From NCBI GenBank assembly GCA_946699065.1, contig CAMPDV010000087.1:434001-498000 (forward strand): a stretch of 64,000 nt of DNA. The letters run 5' to 3'. Shown here in pieces: positions 11,076-24,388 of this stretch (position 1 is its first letter; each line of letters begins with the position of its first letter). The DNA is from Loxodes magnus (taxonomy: Eukaryota > Ciliophora > Karyorelictea > Loxodida > Loxodidae). Made by a program: the position numbers and the translations under genes. Below the pieces are notes generated by a model. It had not been told where the DNA came from, did not search any database, and was given only the letters and a program-made list of their open reading frames with translations.

Positions 11076-11326
11076 CTTTTCAAAATATTATCTTCTTTTT
11101 ACCAAATCATACTCCTTAAATCTGTAAGTTTATCTTCCTTTCTCACTTCATTTATTCACTTTTCAAAATATTATCTTTTTTTATCTCAAAGCATACTCCT
11201 TAAATCTGAAAGTCTATCTTCTTTTCTTACTTCATTTATTCACTTTTCAAAATATTATCTTCTTTTATCTCAAAGCATACTCCTTAAATCTGAAAGTCTA
11301 TCTTCTTTTCTTACTTCATTTATTCA
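11076..11326. repeat. TTTTTACC block, copy 2 (pairs with 10323-10573)
   Basis: Three-monomer copy of 10323-10573, offset 753 bp (nine monomers less three deleted bases). The fourth monomer differs: GTCTAT in copy 1, GTAAGTTTAT here. This fixes the right end of the shared piece. Confidence 0.75.
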
Positions 11327-13003
11327 CTTTTCAAAATATTATCTTCTTTTATCTCAAAGCATACTCCTTAAATCTGTAAGTTTATCTTCTTTTCTTACTT
11401 TTATTATTCACTTTTCAAAATATTATCTTCTTTTTCTCAAAGCATACTCCTTAAATCTGAAAGTCTATCTTCTTTTCTTACTTTTATTATTCACTTTTCA
11501 AAATATTATCTTCTTTTATCTCAAAGCATACTCCTTAAATCTGAAAGTCTATCTTCTTTTCTTACTTTTATTATTCACTTTTAAAAATATTATCTTTTTT
11601 TATCTCAAATCATACTCCTTAAATCTGTAAGTTTATCTTCTTTTCTTACTTCATTTATTCACTTTTCAAAATATTATCTTCTTTTATCTCAAAGCATACT
11701 CCTTAAATCTGAAAGTCTATCTTCTTTTCTTACTTCATTTATTCACTTTTCAAAATATTATCTTCTTTTATCTCAAAGCATACTCCTTAAATCTGTAAGT
11801 TTATCTTCTTTTCTTACTTTTATTATTCACTTTTAAAAATATTATCTTTTTTTATCTCAAATCATACTCCTTAAATCTGTAAGTTTATCTTCTTTTCTTA
11901 CTTCATTTATTCACTTTTCAAAATATTATCTTCTTTTATCTCAAAGCATACTCCTTAAATCTGAAAGTCCTTCATCTTTTCTCACTTCATTTATTCACTT
12001 TTCAAAATATTATCTTTTTTTATCTCAAATCATACTCCTTAAATCTGTAAGTTTATCTTCCTTTCTTACTTCATTTATTCACTTTTCAAAATATTATCTT
12101 TTTTTATCTCAAATCATACTCCTTAAATCTGTAAGTTTATCTTCCTTTCTTACTTCATTTATTCACTTTTCAAAATATTATCTTCTTTTTCTCAAAGCAT
12201 ACTCCTTAAATCTGTAAGTTTATCTTCTTTTCTTACTTCATTTATTCACTTTTCAAAATATTATCTTCTTTTATCTCAAAGCATACTCCTTAAATCTGAA
12301 AGTCTATCATCTTTTCTTACTTCATTTATTCACTTTTCAAAATATTATCTTTTTTTATCTCAAATCATACTCCTTAAATCTGTAAGTTTATCTTCCTTTC
12401 TTACTTCATTTATTCACTTTTCAAAATATTATCTTCTTTTTCTCAAAGCATACTCCTTAAATCTGTAAGTTTATCTTCTTTTCTTACTTCATTTATTCAC
12501 TTTTCAAAATATTATCTTCTTTTATCTCAAAGCATACTCCTTAAATCTGAAAGTCTTTCTTCTTTTCTTACTTCATTTATTCACTTTTAAAAATATTATC
12601 TTTTTTTATCTCAAAGCATACTCCTTAAATCTGAAAGTCTATCTTCTTTTCTTACTTTTATTATTCACTTTTAAAAATATTATCTTTTTTTATCTCAAAG
12701 CATACTCCTTAAATCTGAAAGTCTATCTTCTTTTCTTACTTTTATTATTCACTTTTAAAAATATTATCTTCTTTTATCTCAAAGCATACTCCTTAAATCT
12801 GAAAGTCTTTCTTCTTTTCTTACTTCATTTATTCACTTTTAAAAATATTATCTTTTTTTATCTCAAAGCATACTCCTTAAATCTGAAAGTCTATCTTCTT
12901 TTCTTACTTTTATTATTCACTTTTAAAAATATTATCTTCTTTTATCTCAAAGCATACTCCTTAAATCTGAAAGTCTATCTTCTTTTCTTACTTTTATTAT
13001 TCA

Positions 13004-14009
13004 CTTTTAAAAATATTATCTTCTTTTATCTCAAAGCATACTCCTTAAATCTGAAAGTCTATCATCTTTTCTAACTTCATTTATTCACTTTTCAAAATAT
13101 TATCTTTTTTTATCTCAAATCATACTCCTTAAATCTGTAAGTTTATCTTCCTTTCTTACTTCATTTATTCACTTTTCAAAATATTATCTTTTTTTATCTC
13201 AAAGCATACTCCTTAAATCTGAAAGTTTATCTTCTTTTCTTACTTCATTTATTCACTTTTCAAAATATTATCTTCTTTTATCTCAAAGCATACTCCTTAA
13301 ATCTGTAAGTTATCTTCTTTTCTCACTTCATTTATTCACTTTTCAAAATATTATCTTCTTTTATCTCAAAGCATACTCCTTAAATCTGAAAGTCTATCTT
13401 CTTTTCTTACTTTTATTATTCACTTTTCAAAATATTATCTTCTTTTATCTCAAAGCATACTCCTTAAATCTGAAAGTCTATCTTCTTTTCTTACTTTTAT
13501 TATTCACTTTTAAAAATATTATCTTCTTTTATCTCAAAGCATACTCCTTAAATCTGAAAGTCTATCATCTTTTCTCACTTCATTTATTCACTTTTCAAAA
13601 TATTATCTTTTTTTATCTCAAATCATACTCCTTAAATCTGTAAGTTTATCTTCCTTTCTTACTTCATTTATTCACTTTTCAAAATATTATCTTTTTTTAT
13701 CTCAAAGCATACTCCTTAAATCTGAAAGTTTATCTTCTTTTCTTACTTCATTTATTCACTTTTCAAAATATTATCTTCTTTTATCTCAAAGCATACTCCT
13801 TAAATCTGTAAGTTATCTTCTTTTCTCACTTCATTTATTCACTTTTCAAAATATTATCTTCTTTTATCTCAAAGCATACTCCTTAAATCTGAAAGTCTAT
13901 CTTCTTTTCTTACTTTTATTATTCACTTTTCAAAATATTATCTTCTTTTATCTCAAAGCATACTCCTTAAATCTGAAAGTCTATCTTCTTTTCTTACTTC
14001 ATTTATTCA
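13004..14009. repeat. Tandem duplication of a 503-bp, six-monomer unit
   Basis: Units 13004-13506 and 13507-14009 carry the same ordered monomers: p6 A with an ATCATC form; p20 T with AAATCAT and GTAAGTTTATCTTCC; p20 T with GTTTAT; the unusual GTAAGTTATC 83-mer with CTCAC; and two with the p75-77 region as marker. Visible differences are CTAAC against CTCAC in the first monomer (near 13071) and TTA against CAT at p75-77 in the last. A partly matching set occurs again at about 18117-18460. Confidence 0.8.
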
Positions 14010-15267
14010 CTTTTCAAAATATTATCTTCTTTTATCTCAAAGCATACTCCTTAAATCTGAAAGTTTATCTTCTTTTCTTACTTCATTTATTCACTTTTCA
14101 AAATATTATCTTCTTTTTCTCAAAGCATACTCCTTAAATCTGAAAGTCTATCTTCTTTTCTTACTTTTATTATTCACTTTTCAAAATATTATCTTCTTTT
14201 ATCTCAAAGCATACTCCTTAAATCTGAAAGTTTATCTTCTTTTCTCACTTCATTTATTCACTTTTAAAAATATTATCTTTTTTTATCTCAAATCATACTC
14301 CTTAAATCTGTAAGTTTATCTTCTTTTCTTACTTCATTTATTCACTTTTCAAAATATTATCTTCTTTTATCTCAAAGCATACTCCTTAAATCTGAAAGTC
14401 TATCATCTTTTCTCACTTCATTTATTCACTTTTCAAAATATTATCTTTTTTTATCTCAAATCATACTCCTTAAATCTGTAAGTTTATCTTCTTTTCTCAC
14501 TTCATTTATTCACTTTTCAAAATATTATCTTCTTTTATCTCAAAGCATACTCCTTAAATCTGTAAGTTTATCTTCTTTTCTTACTTCATTTATTCACTTT
14601 TAAAAATATTATCTTCTTTTATCTCAAAGCATACTCCTTAAATCTGAAAGTCTATCTTCTTTTCTTACTTCATTTATTCACTTTTCAAAATATTATCTTC
14701 TTTTATCTCAAAGCATACTCCTTAAATCTGAAAGTTTATCTTCTTTTCTTACTTCATTTATTCACTTTTCAAAATATTATCTTTTTTTATCTCAAAGCAT
14801 ACTCCTTAAATCTGAAAGTTATCTTCTTTTCTTACTTCATTTATTCACTTTTCAAAATATTATCTTCTTTTATCTCAAAGCATACTCCTTAAATCTGAAA
14901 GTCTATCTTCTTTTCTTACTTTTATTATTCACTTTTCAAAATATTATCTTCTTTTATCTCAAAGGATACTCCTTAAATCTGTAAGTTTATCTTCTTTTCT
15001 TACTTTTATTATTCACTTTTCAAAATATTATCTTTTTTTATCTCAAAGCATACTCCTTAAATCTGAAAGTTTATCTTCTTTTCTTACTTCATTTATTCAC
15101 TTTTCAAAATATTATCTTCTTTTATCTCAAAGCATACTCCTTAAATCTGAAAGTTTATCTTCTTTTCTCACTTCATTTATTCACTTTTAAAAATATTATC
15201 TTTTTTTATCTCAAATCATACTCCTTAAATCTGTAAGTTTATCTTCTTTTCTTACTTCATTTATTCA

Positions 15268-15686
15268 CTTTTCAAAATATTATCTTCTTTTATCTCAAAG
15301 CATACTCCTTAAATCTGAAAGTCTATCATCTTTTCTCACTTCATTTATTCACTTTTCAAAATATTATCTTTTTTTATCTCAAATCATACTCCTTAAATCT
15401 GTAAGTTTATCTTCCTTTCTTACTTCATTTATTCACTTTTCAAAATATTATCTTCTTTTTCTCAAAGCATACTCCTTAAATCTGTAAGTTTATCTTCTTT
15501 TCTTACTTCATTTATTCACTTTTAAAAATATTATCTTTTTTTATCTCAAAGCATACTCCTTAAATCTGAAAGTTTATCTTCTTTTCTTACTTCATTTATT
15601 CACTTTTCAAAATATTATCTTCTTTTATTACAAAGCATAATCCTTAAATCTGAAAGTCTATCTTCTTTTCTTACTTCATTTATTCA
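15268..15686. repeat. Five-monomer block with TTAC monomer, copy 1
   Basis: 419 bp: ATCATC monomer; p20 T with AAATCAT and GTAAGTTTATCTTCC; p25-deleted with GTAAG; p6 A with p20 T; and a monomer reading TTAC at p26-29 with CATAATCC (15603-15686). The last one looks like a relative of segment A TTCC/CATAAT monomers with one further change. The same five recur at 15853-16271, offset 585 bp. Confidence 0.8.
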
Positions 15687-15852
15687 CTTTTCAAAATATT
15701 ATCTTCTTTTATCTCAAAGCATACTCCTTAAATCTGAAAGTTATCTTCTTTTCTCACTTCATTTATTCACTTTTCAAAATATTATCTTTTTTTATCTCAA
15801 AGCATACTCCTTAAATCTTAAAGTTATCTTCTTTTCTTACTTTTATTATTCA

Positions 15853-16271
15853 CTTTTCAAAATATTATCTTCTTTTATCTCAAAGCATACTCCTTAAATC
15901 TGAAAGTCTATCATCTTTTCTCACTTCATTTATTCACTTTTCAAAATATTATCTTTTTTTATCTCAAATCATACTCCTTAAATCTGTAAGTTTATCTTCC
16001 TTTCTTACTTCATTTATTCACTTTTCAAAATATTATCTTCTTTTTCTCAAAGCATACTCCTTAAATCTGTAAGTTTATCTTCTTTTCTTACTTCATTTAT
16101 TCACTTTTAAAAATATTATCTTTTTTTATCTCAAAGCATACTCCTTAAATCTGAAAGTTTATCTTCTTTTCTTACTTCATTTATTCACTTTTCAAAATAT
16201 TATCTTCTTTTATTACAAAGCATAATCCTTAAATCTGAAAGTCTATCTTCTTTTCTTACTTCATTTATTCA
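15853..16271. repeat. Five-monomer block with TTAC monomer, copy 2
   Basis: Copy of 15268-15686, offset 585 bp, with the TTAC/CATAATCC monomer at 16188-16271. The monomers at 15687 and 15770 between the two copies, a GTTATC 83-mer and a TCTTAAAG-type 83-mer (p50 T), belong to the duplicated period but differ from what precedes copy 1. Confidence 0.8.
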
Positions 16272-18619
16272 CTTTTCAAAATATTATCTTCTTTTATCTC
16301 AAAGCTTACTCCTTAAATCTGAAAGTTTATCTTCTTTTCTTACTTCATTTATTCACTTTTCAAAATATTATCTTCTTTTATCTCAAAGCATACTCCTTAA
16401 ATCTGAAAGTCTTTCTTCTTTTCTTACTTCATTTATTCACTTTTCAAAATATTATCTTCTTTTATCTCAAAGCATACTCCTTAAATCTGAAAGTTTATCT
16501 TCTTTTCTTACTTCATTTATTCACTTTTCAAAATATTATCTTCTTTTATCTCAAAGCATACTCCTTAAATCTGAAAGTCTTTCTTCTTTTCTTACTTCAT
16601 TTATTCACTTTTCAAAATATTATCTTTTTTTATCTCAAAGCATACTCCTTAAATCTGAAAGTCTATCTTCTTTTCTTACTTTTATTATTCACTTTTAAAA
16701 ATATTATCTTTTTTTATCTCAAAGCATACTCCTTAAATCTGAAAGTTATCTTCTTTTCTCACTTCATTTATTCACTTTTCAAAATATTATCTTCTTTTAT
16801 CTCAAAGCATACTCCTTAAATCTGAAAGTTTATCTTCTTTTCTTACTTTTATTATTCACTTTTCAAAATATTATCTTTTTTTATCTCAAAGCATACTCCT
16901 TAAATCTGAAAGTTTATCTTCTTTTCTTACTTCATTTATTCACTTTTCAAAATATTATCTTCTTTTATCTCAAAGCATACTCCTTAAATCTGAAAGTTAT
17001 CTTCTTTTCTCACTTCATTTATTCACTTTTCAAAATATTATCTTCTTTTATCTCAAAGCATACTCCTTAAATCTGAAAGTTTATCTTCCTTTCTTACTTC
17101 ATTTATTCACTTTTCAAAATATTATCTTCTTTTATCTCAAAGCATACTCCTTAAATCTGAAAGTCTATCTTCTTTTCTTACTTTTATTATTCACTTTTCA
17201 AAATATTATCTTTTTTTATCTCAAAGCATACTCCTTAAATCTGAAAGTTTATCTTCTTTTCTCACTTCATTTATTCACTTTTCAAAATATTATCTTCTTT
17301 TATCTCAAAGCATACTCCTTAAATCTGTAAGTTTATCTTCCTTTCTTACTTCATTTATTCACTTTTCAAAATATTATCTTTTTTTATCTCAAAGCATACT
17401 CCTTAAATCTGAAAGTTTATCTTCTTTTCTCACTTCATTTATTCACTTTTCAAAATATTATCTTCTTTTATCTCAAAGCATACTCCTTAAATCTGAAAGT
17501 TTATCTTCTTTTCTTACTTCATTTATTCACTTTTCAAAATATTATCTTCTTTTATCTCAAAGCATACTCCTTAAATCTGAAAGTTATCTTCTTTTCTTAC
17601 TTCATTTATTCACTTTTCAAAATATTATCTTCTTTTATCTCAAAGCATACTCCTTAAATCTGAAAGTCTTTCTTCTTTTCTTACTTCATTTATTCACTTT
17701 TAAAAATATTATCTTCTTTTATCTCAAAGCATACTCCTTAAATCTGAAAGTCTATCTTCTTTTCTTACTTCATTTATTCACTTTTCAAAATATTATCTTC
17801 TTTTATCTCAAAGCATACTCCTTAAATCTGAAAGTCTATCTTCTTTTCTTACTTTTATTATTCACTTTTAAAAATATTATCTTCTTTTATCTCAAAGCAT
17901 ACTCCTTAAATCTGAAAGTTATCTTCTTTTCTTACTTCATTTATTCACTTTTAAAAATATTATCTTTTTTTATCTCAAAGCATACTCCTTAAATCTGAAA
18001 GTCTATCTTCTTTTCTTACTTTTATTATTCACTTTTCAAAATATTATCTTCTTTTATCTCAAAGCATACTCCTTAAATCTGAAAGTCTATCTTCTTTTCT
18101 TACTTTTATTATTCACTTTTAAAAATATTATCTTCTTTTATCTCAAAGCATACTCCTTAAATCTGAAAGTCTATCATCTTTTCTCACTTCATTTATTCAC
18201 TTTTCAAAATATTATCTTTTTTTATCTCAAATCATACTCCTTAAATCTGTAAGTTTATCTTCCTTTCTTACTTCATTTATTCACTTTTCAAAATATTATC
18301 TTTTTTTATCTCAAAGCATACTCCTTAAATCTGAAAGTTTATCTTCTTTTCTCACTTCATTTATTCACTTTTCAAAATATTATCTTCTTTTATCTCAAAG
18401 CATACTCCTTAAATCTGTAAGTTTATCTTCTTTTCTTACTTCATTTATTCACTTTTCAAAATATTATCTTCTTTTATCTCAAAGCATACTCCTTAAATCT
18501 GAAAGTTTATCTTCTTTTCTTACTTCATTTATTCACTTTTCAAAATATTATCTTCTTTTATCTCAAAGCATACTCCTTAAATCTGAAAGTTTATCTTCTT
18601 TTCTTACTTCATTTATTCA

Positions 18620-20128
18620 CTTTTCAAAATATTATCTTCTTTTATCTCAAAGCATACTCCTTAAATCTGAAAGTCTATCTTCTTTTCTTACTTTTATTAT
18701 TCACTTTTCAAAATATTATCTTCTTTTATCTCAAAGCATACTCCTTAAATCTGTAAGTTTATCTTCTTTTCTTACTTTTATTATTCACTTTTCAAAATAT
18801 TATCTTCTTTTATCTCAAAGCATACTCCTTAAATCTGAAAGTCTATCTTCTTTTCTTACTTTTATTATTCACTTTTCAAAATATTATCTTTTTTTATCTC
18901 AAATCATACTCCTTAAATCTGTAAATTATCTTCCTTTCTCACTTCATTTATTCACTTTTAAAAATATTATCTTCTTTTATCTCAAAGCATACTCCTTAAA
19001 TCTGAAAGTTTATCTTCTTTTCTTACTTCATTTATTCACTTTTCAAAATATTATCTTTTTTTATCTCAAAGCATACTCCTTAAATCTGAAAGTCTATCTT
19101 CTTTTCTTACTTCATTTATTCACTTTTCAAAATATTATCTTCTTTTATCTCAAAGCATACTCCTTAAATCTGTAAGTTTATCTTCTTTTCTTACTTCATT
19201 TATTCACTTTTCAAAATATTATCTTATTTTATCTCAAAGCATACTCCTTAAATCTGAAAGTCTTTCTTCTTTTCTTACTTCATTTATTCACTTTTAAAAA
19301 TATTATCTTTTTTTATCTCAAAGCATACTCCTTAAATCTGAAAGTTTATCTTCTTTTCTTACTTCATTTATTCACTTTTCAAAATATTATCTTCTTTTAT
19401 CTCAAAGCATACTCCTTAAATCTGAAAGTTATCTTCTTTTCTTACTTCATTTATTCACTTTTCAAAATATTATCTTCTTTTATCTCAAAGCATACTCCTT
19501 AAATCTGAAAGTCTATCTTCTTTTCTTACTTTTATTATTCACTTTTCAAAATATTATCTTCTTTTATCTCAAAGCATACTCCTTAAATCTGTAAGTTTAT
19601 CTTCTTTTCTTACTTTTATTATTCACTTTTCAAAATATTATCTTCTTTTATCTCAAAGCATACTCCTTAAATCTGAAAGTCTATCTTCTTTTCTTACTTT
19701 TATTATTCACTTTTCAAAATATTATCTTCTTTTTACCAAATCATACTCCTTAAATCTGTAAGTTTATCTTCCTTTCTCACTTCATTTATTCACTTTTAAA
19801 AATATTATCTTCTTTTATCTCAAAGCATACTCCTTAAATCTGAAAGTTTATCTTCTTTTCTTACTTCATTTATTCACTTTTCAAAATATTATCTTTTTTT
19901 ATCTCAAAGCATACTCCTTAAATCTGAAAGTCTATCTTCTTTTCTTACTTCATTTATTCACTTTTCAAAATATTATCTTCTTTTATCTCAAAGCATACTC
20001 CTTAAATCTGTAAGTTTATCTTCTTTTCTTACTTCATTTATTCACTTTTCAAAATATTATCTTATTTTATCTCAAAGCATACTCCTTAAATCTGAAAGTC
20101 TATCTTCCTTTCTTACTTCATTTATTCA
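18620..20128. repeat. Duplication of an eight-monomer block, period 838 bp
   Basis: Bases 18620-19290 and 19458-20128 share the same monomer order, ending in a monomer with the private change p20 C to A (CTTATTTT, at 19226 and 20064, 838 bp apart). That private variant is seen nowhere else, so the two copies share a recent origin. Differences: the fourth monomer is p20 T with GTAAATTATC in the first copy (18872) and a TTTTTACC monomer in the second (19710); the last monomer is GTCTTTCTTC against GTCTATCTTCC. Two monomers (19291-19457) separate the copies. Confidence 0.8.
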
Positions 20129-20295
20129 CTTTTCAAAATATTATCTTCTTTTTCTCAAAGCATACTCCTTAAATCTGTAAGTTTATCTTCTTTTCTTACT
20201 TCATTTATTCACTTTTCAAAATATTATCTTCTTTTATCTCAAAGCATACTCCTTAAATCTGAAAGTCTTTCTTCTTTTCTTACTTCATTTATTCA

Positions 20296-20627
20296 CTTTT
20301 AAAAATATTATCTTTTTTTATCTCAAAGCATACTCCTTAAATCTGTAAATTATCTTCCTTTCTTACTTCATTTATTCACTTTTCAAAATATTATCTTCTT
20401 TTTCTCAAAGCATACTCCTTAAATCTGTAAGTTTATCTTCTTTTCTTACTTCATTTATTCACTTTTCAAAATATTATCTTCTTTTATCTTAAAGCATACT
20501 CCTTAAATCTGAAAGTCTATCTTCTTTTCTTACTTTTATTATTCACTTTTAAAAAATTATCTTTTTTTATCTCAAATCATACTCCTTAAATCTGAAAGTT
20601 ATCTTCTTTTCTCACTTCATTTATTCA
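20296..20627. repeat. Cassette S, copy 1
   Basis: Four monomers: GTAAATTATCTTCC (83 bp); p25-deleted with GTAAG (83 bp); ATCTTAAAGC at p25-34 with the TTA block (84 bp); TTTTAAAAAATT with AAATCAT (82 bp here, because it also has GTTATC). The last two types are rare and are found together. In this copy the first monomer has p6 A and AAAGCAT instead of AAATCAT. Confidence 0.75.
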
Positions 20628-22217
20628 CTTTTCAAAATATTATCTTCTTTTATCTCAAAGCATACTCCTTAAATCTGAAAGTTATCTTCTTTTCTCACTT
20701 CATTTATTCACTTTTCAAAATATTATCTTCTTTTATCTCAAAGCATAATCCTTAAATCTGAAAGTCTATCTTCTTTTCTCACTTTTATTATTCACTTTTC
20801 AAAATATTATCTTCTTTTATCTCAAAGCATACTCCTTAAATCTTAAAGTTATCTTCTTTTCTCACTTCATTTATTCACTTTTCAAAATATTATCTTCTTT
20901 TATCTCAAAGCATACTCCTTAAATCTGAAAGTCTATCTTCTTTTCTTACTTCATTTATTCACTTTTCAAAATATTATCTTCTTTTATCTCAAAGCATACT
21001 CCTTAAATCTGAAAGTCTATCTTCCTTTCTTACTTCATTTATTCACTTTTCAAAATATTATCTTCTTTTATCTCAAAGCATACTCCTTAAATCTGAAAGT
21101 CTATCTTCTTTTCTTACTTCATTTATTCACTTTTCAAAATATTATCTTCTTTTATCTCAAAGCATACTCCTTAAATCTGAAAGTCTATCTTCTTTTCTTA
21201 CTTTTATTATTCACTTTTCAAAATATTATCTTCTTTTATCTCAAAGCATACTCCTTAAATCTGAAAGTCTATCTTCTTTTCTTACTTTTATTATTCACTT
21301 TTAAAAATATTATCTTTTTTTATCTCAAAGCATACTCCTTAAATCTGTAAGTCTATCATCTTTTCTCACTTCATTTATTCACTTTTCAAAATATTATCTT
21401 CTTTTATCTCAAAGCATACTCCTTAAATCTGAAAGTTATCTTCTTTTCTCACTTCATTTATTCACTTTTCAAAATATTATCTTCTTTTATCTCAAAGCAT
21501 ACTCCTTAAATCTGAAAGTCTATCTTCTTTTCTTACTTCATTTATTCACTTTTCAAAATATTATCTTTTTTTATCTCAAATCATACTCCTTAAATCTGTA
21601 AATCATCTTCCTTTCTTACTTCATTTATTCACTTTTCAAAATATTATCTTCTTTTATCTCAAAGCATACTCCTTAAATCTGAAAGTCTATCTTCTTTTCT
21701 TACTTCATTTATTCACTTTTCAAAATATTATCTTCTTTTATCTCAAAGCATACTCCTTAAATCTGAAAGTCTTTCTTCTTTTCTTACTTTTATTATTCAC
21801 TTTTCAAAATATTATCTTCTTTTTCTCAAAGCATACTCCTTAAATCTGAAAGTCTATCTTCTTTTCTTACTTTTATTATTCACTTTTCAAAATATTATCT
21901 TTTTTTATCTCAAAGCATACTCCTTAAATCTGAAAGTTTATCTTCTTTTCTCACTTCATTTATTCACTTTTAAAAATATTATCTTTTTTTATCTCAAAGC
22001 ATACTCCTTAAATCTGTAAGTTTATCTTCCTTTCTTACTTCATTTATTCACTTTTCAAAATATTATCTTCTTTTATCTCAAAGCATACTCCTTAAATCTG
22101 AAAGTCTATCATCTTTTCTCACTTCATTTATTCACTTTTCAAAATATTATCTTTTTTTATCTCAAATCATACTCCTTAAATCTGTAAATCATCTTCCTTT
22201 CTTACTTCATTTATTCA

Positions 22218-23135
22218 CTTTTCAAAATATTATCTTCTTTTATCTCAAAGGATACTCCTTAAATCTGTAAGTTTATCTTCTTTTCTTACTTCATTTATTC
22301 ACTTTTCAAAATATTATCTTCTTTTATCTCAAAGCATACTCCTTAAATCTGAAAGTCTATCTTCTTTTCTTACTTCATTTATTCACTTTTCAAAATATTA
22401 TCTTCTTTTATCTCAAAGCATACTCCTTAAATCTTAAAGTTATCTTCTTTTCTCACTTCATTTATTCACTTTTCAAAATATTATCTTCTTTTATCTCAAA
22501 GCATACTCCTTAAATCTGAAAGTTATCTTCTTTTCTCACTTCATTTATTCACTTTTCAAAATATTATCTTCTTTTATCTCAAAGCATACTCCTTAAATCT
22601 TAAAGTTATCTTCTTTTCTCACTTCATTTATTCACTTTTCAAAATATTATCTTCTTTTATCTCAAAGCATACTCCTTAAATCTGAAAGTTATCTTCTTTT
22701 CTCACTTCATTTATTCACTTTTCAAAATATTATCTTCTTTTATCTCAAAGCATACTCCTTAAATCTGAAAGTCTATCTTCTTTTCTTACTTCATTTATTC
22801 ACTTTTCAAAATATTATCTTCTTTTATCTCAAAGCATACTCCTTAAATCTGAAAGTTTATCTTCTTTTCTTACTTCATTTATTCACTTTTCAAAATATTA
22901 TCTTCTTTTATCTCAAAGCATACTCCTTAAATCTGTAAGTTTATCTTCCTTTCTTACTTCATTTATTCACTTTTCAAAATATTATCTTCTTTTATCTCAA
23001 AGCATACTCCTTAAATCTGAAAGTTATCTTCTTTTCTCACTTCATTTATTCACTTTTCAAAATATTATCTTCTTTTATCTCAAAGCATACTCCTTAAATC
23101 TGAAAGTTATCTTCTTTTCTCACTTCATTTATTCA
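22218..23135. repeat. GGAT-anchored block, copy 1
   Basis: Opens with the AAAGGATACTCC monomer (C34G, GGAT at 22250-22253) carrying GTAAG, then plain GTCTAT, then alternating TCTTAAAGTTATC and GTTATC 83-mers with CTCAC. It resembles the blocks at 25727, 28735 and 30907 but lacks the GTTTAT monomer in third place and has a different tail. The right end is set at the start of the next duplication and is approximate. Confidence 0.6.
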
Positions 23136-24221
23136 CTTTTCAAAATATTATCTTCTTTTATCTCAAAGCATACTCCTTAAATCTGAAAGTCTATCTTCTT
23201 TTCTTACTTCATTTATTCACTTTTCAAAATATTATCTTCTTTTTCTCAAATCATACTCCTTAAATCTGTAAGTTTATCTTCCTTTCTTACTTCATTTATT
23301 CACTTTTCAAAATATTATCTTCTTTTATCTCAAAGCATACTCCTTAAATCTGAAAGTCTATCATCTTTTCTCACTTCATTTATTCACTTTTCAAAATATT
23401 ATCTTTTTTTATCTCAAATCATACTCCTTAAATCTGTAAATTATCTTCCTTTCTTACTTCATTTATTCACTTTTCAAAATATTATCTTCTTTTTCTCAAA
23501 GCATACTCCTTAAATCTGTAAGTTTATCTTCTTTTCTTACTTCATTTATTCACTTTTCAAAATATTATCTTCTTTTATCTCAAAGCATACTCCTTAAATC
23601 TGAAAGTCTATCTTCTTTTCTTACTTCATTTATTCACTTTTCAAAATATTATCTTCTTTTATCTCAAAGCATACTCCTTAAATCTGAAAGTCTATCTTCT
23701 TTTCTTACTTTTATTATTCACTTTTCAAAATATTATCTTCTTTTATCTCAAAGCATACTCCTTAAATCTGAAAGTTTATCTTCCTTTCTTACTTCATTTA
23801 TTCACTTTTCAAAATATTATCTTCTTTTATCTCAAAGCATACTCCTTAAATCTGAAAGTCTATCTTCTTTTCTTACTTCATTTATTCACTTTTCAAAATA
23901 TTATCTTCTTTTTCTCAAATCATACTCCTTAAATCTGTAAGTTTATCTTCCTTTCTTACTTCATTTATTCACTTTTCAAAATATTATCTTCTTTTATCTC
24001 AAAGCATACTCCTTAAATCTGAAAGTCTATCATCTTTTCTCACTTCATTTATTCACTTTTCAAAATATTATCTTTTTTTATCTCAAATCATACTCCTTAA
24101 ATCTGTAAATTATCTTCCTTTCTTACTTCATTTATTCACTTTTCAAAATATTATCTTCTTTTTCTCAAAGCATACTCCTTAAATCTGTAAGTTTATCTTC
24201 TTTTCTTACTTCATTTATTCA
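23136..24221. repeat. Duplicated five-monomer block, period 669 bp
   Basis: Bases 23136-23552 and 23805-24221 (417 bp each) have the same order: plain; p25-deleted AAATCAT with GTAAGTTTATCTTCC; ATCATC form; p20 T AAATCAT with GTAAATTATC; p25-deleted with GTAAG. Three other monomers (23553-23804) separate them. After the second copy the array enters cassette S, which overlaps its last two monomers; after the first it does not. Confidence 0.75.
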
Positions 24222-24388
24222 CTTTTCAAAATATTATCTTCTTTTATCTTAAAGCATACTCCTTAAATCTGAAAGTCTATCTTCTTTTCTTACTTTTATT
24301 ATTCACTTTTAAAAAATTATCTTTTTTTATCTCAAATCATACTCCTTAAATCTGAAAGTCTATCATCTTTTCTCACTTCATTTATTCA
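24056..24388. repeat. Cassette S, copy 2
   Basis: Four monomers starting 24056, 24139, 24222 and 24306: GTAAATTATC; p25-deleted GTAAG; ATCTTAAAGC with TTA block; TTTTAAAAAATT. It lies 3760 bp from copy 1 measured at GTAAATTATC (20341 and 24101). Its fourth monomer combines AAATCAT with GAAAG and an ATCATC form. Confidence 0.75.

Larger units (their letters stand above)
8901..20295. repeat. Subfamily segment B (p75-77 TTA block and 83-mers appear)
   Basis: From 8901 the TTCC form is gone, apart from two TTAC relatives at 15603 and 16188. New features appear in quick succession: runs of GTTATC 83-mers at 9236, the p75-77 change from CAT to TTA (first in the monomer at 9568), p6 A giving TTTTAAAA (first near 9990), and g33t giving AAATCAT (first near 10351). 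AAATCAT is nearly always paired with GTAAG in the same monomer. The rare C34G change (GGAT) occurs here once, at 14965. No gene or unique sequence lies in this stretch. Confidence 0.8.
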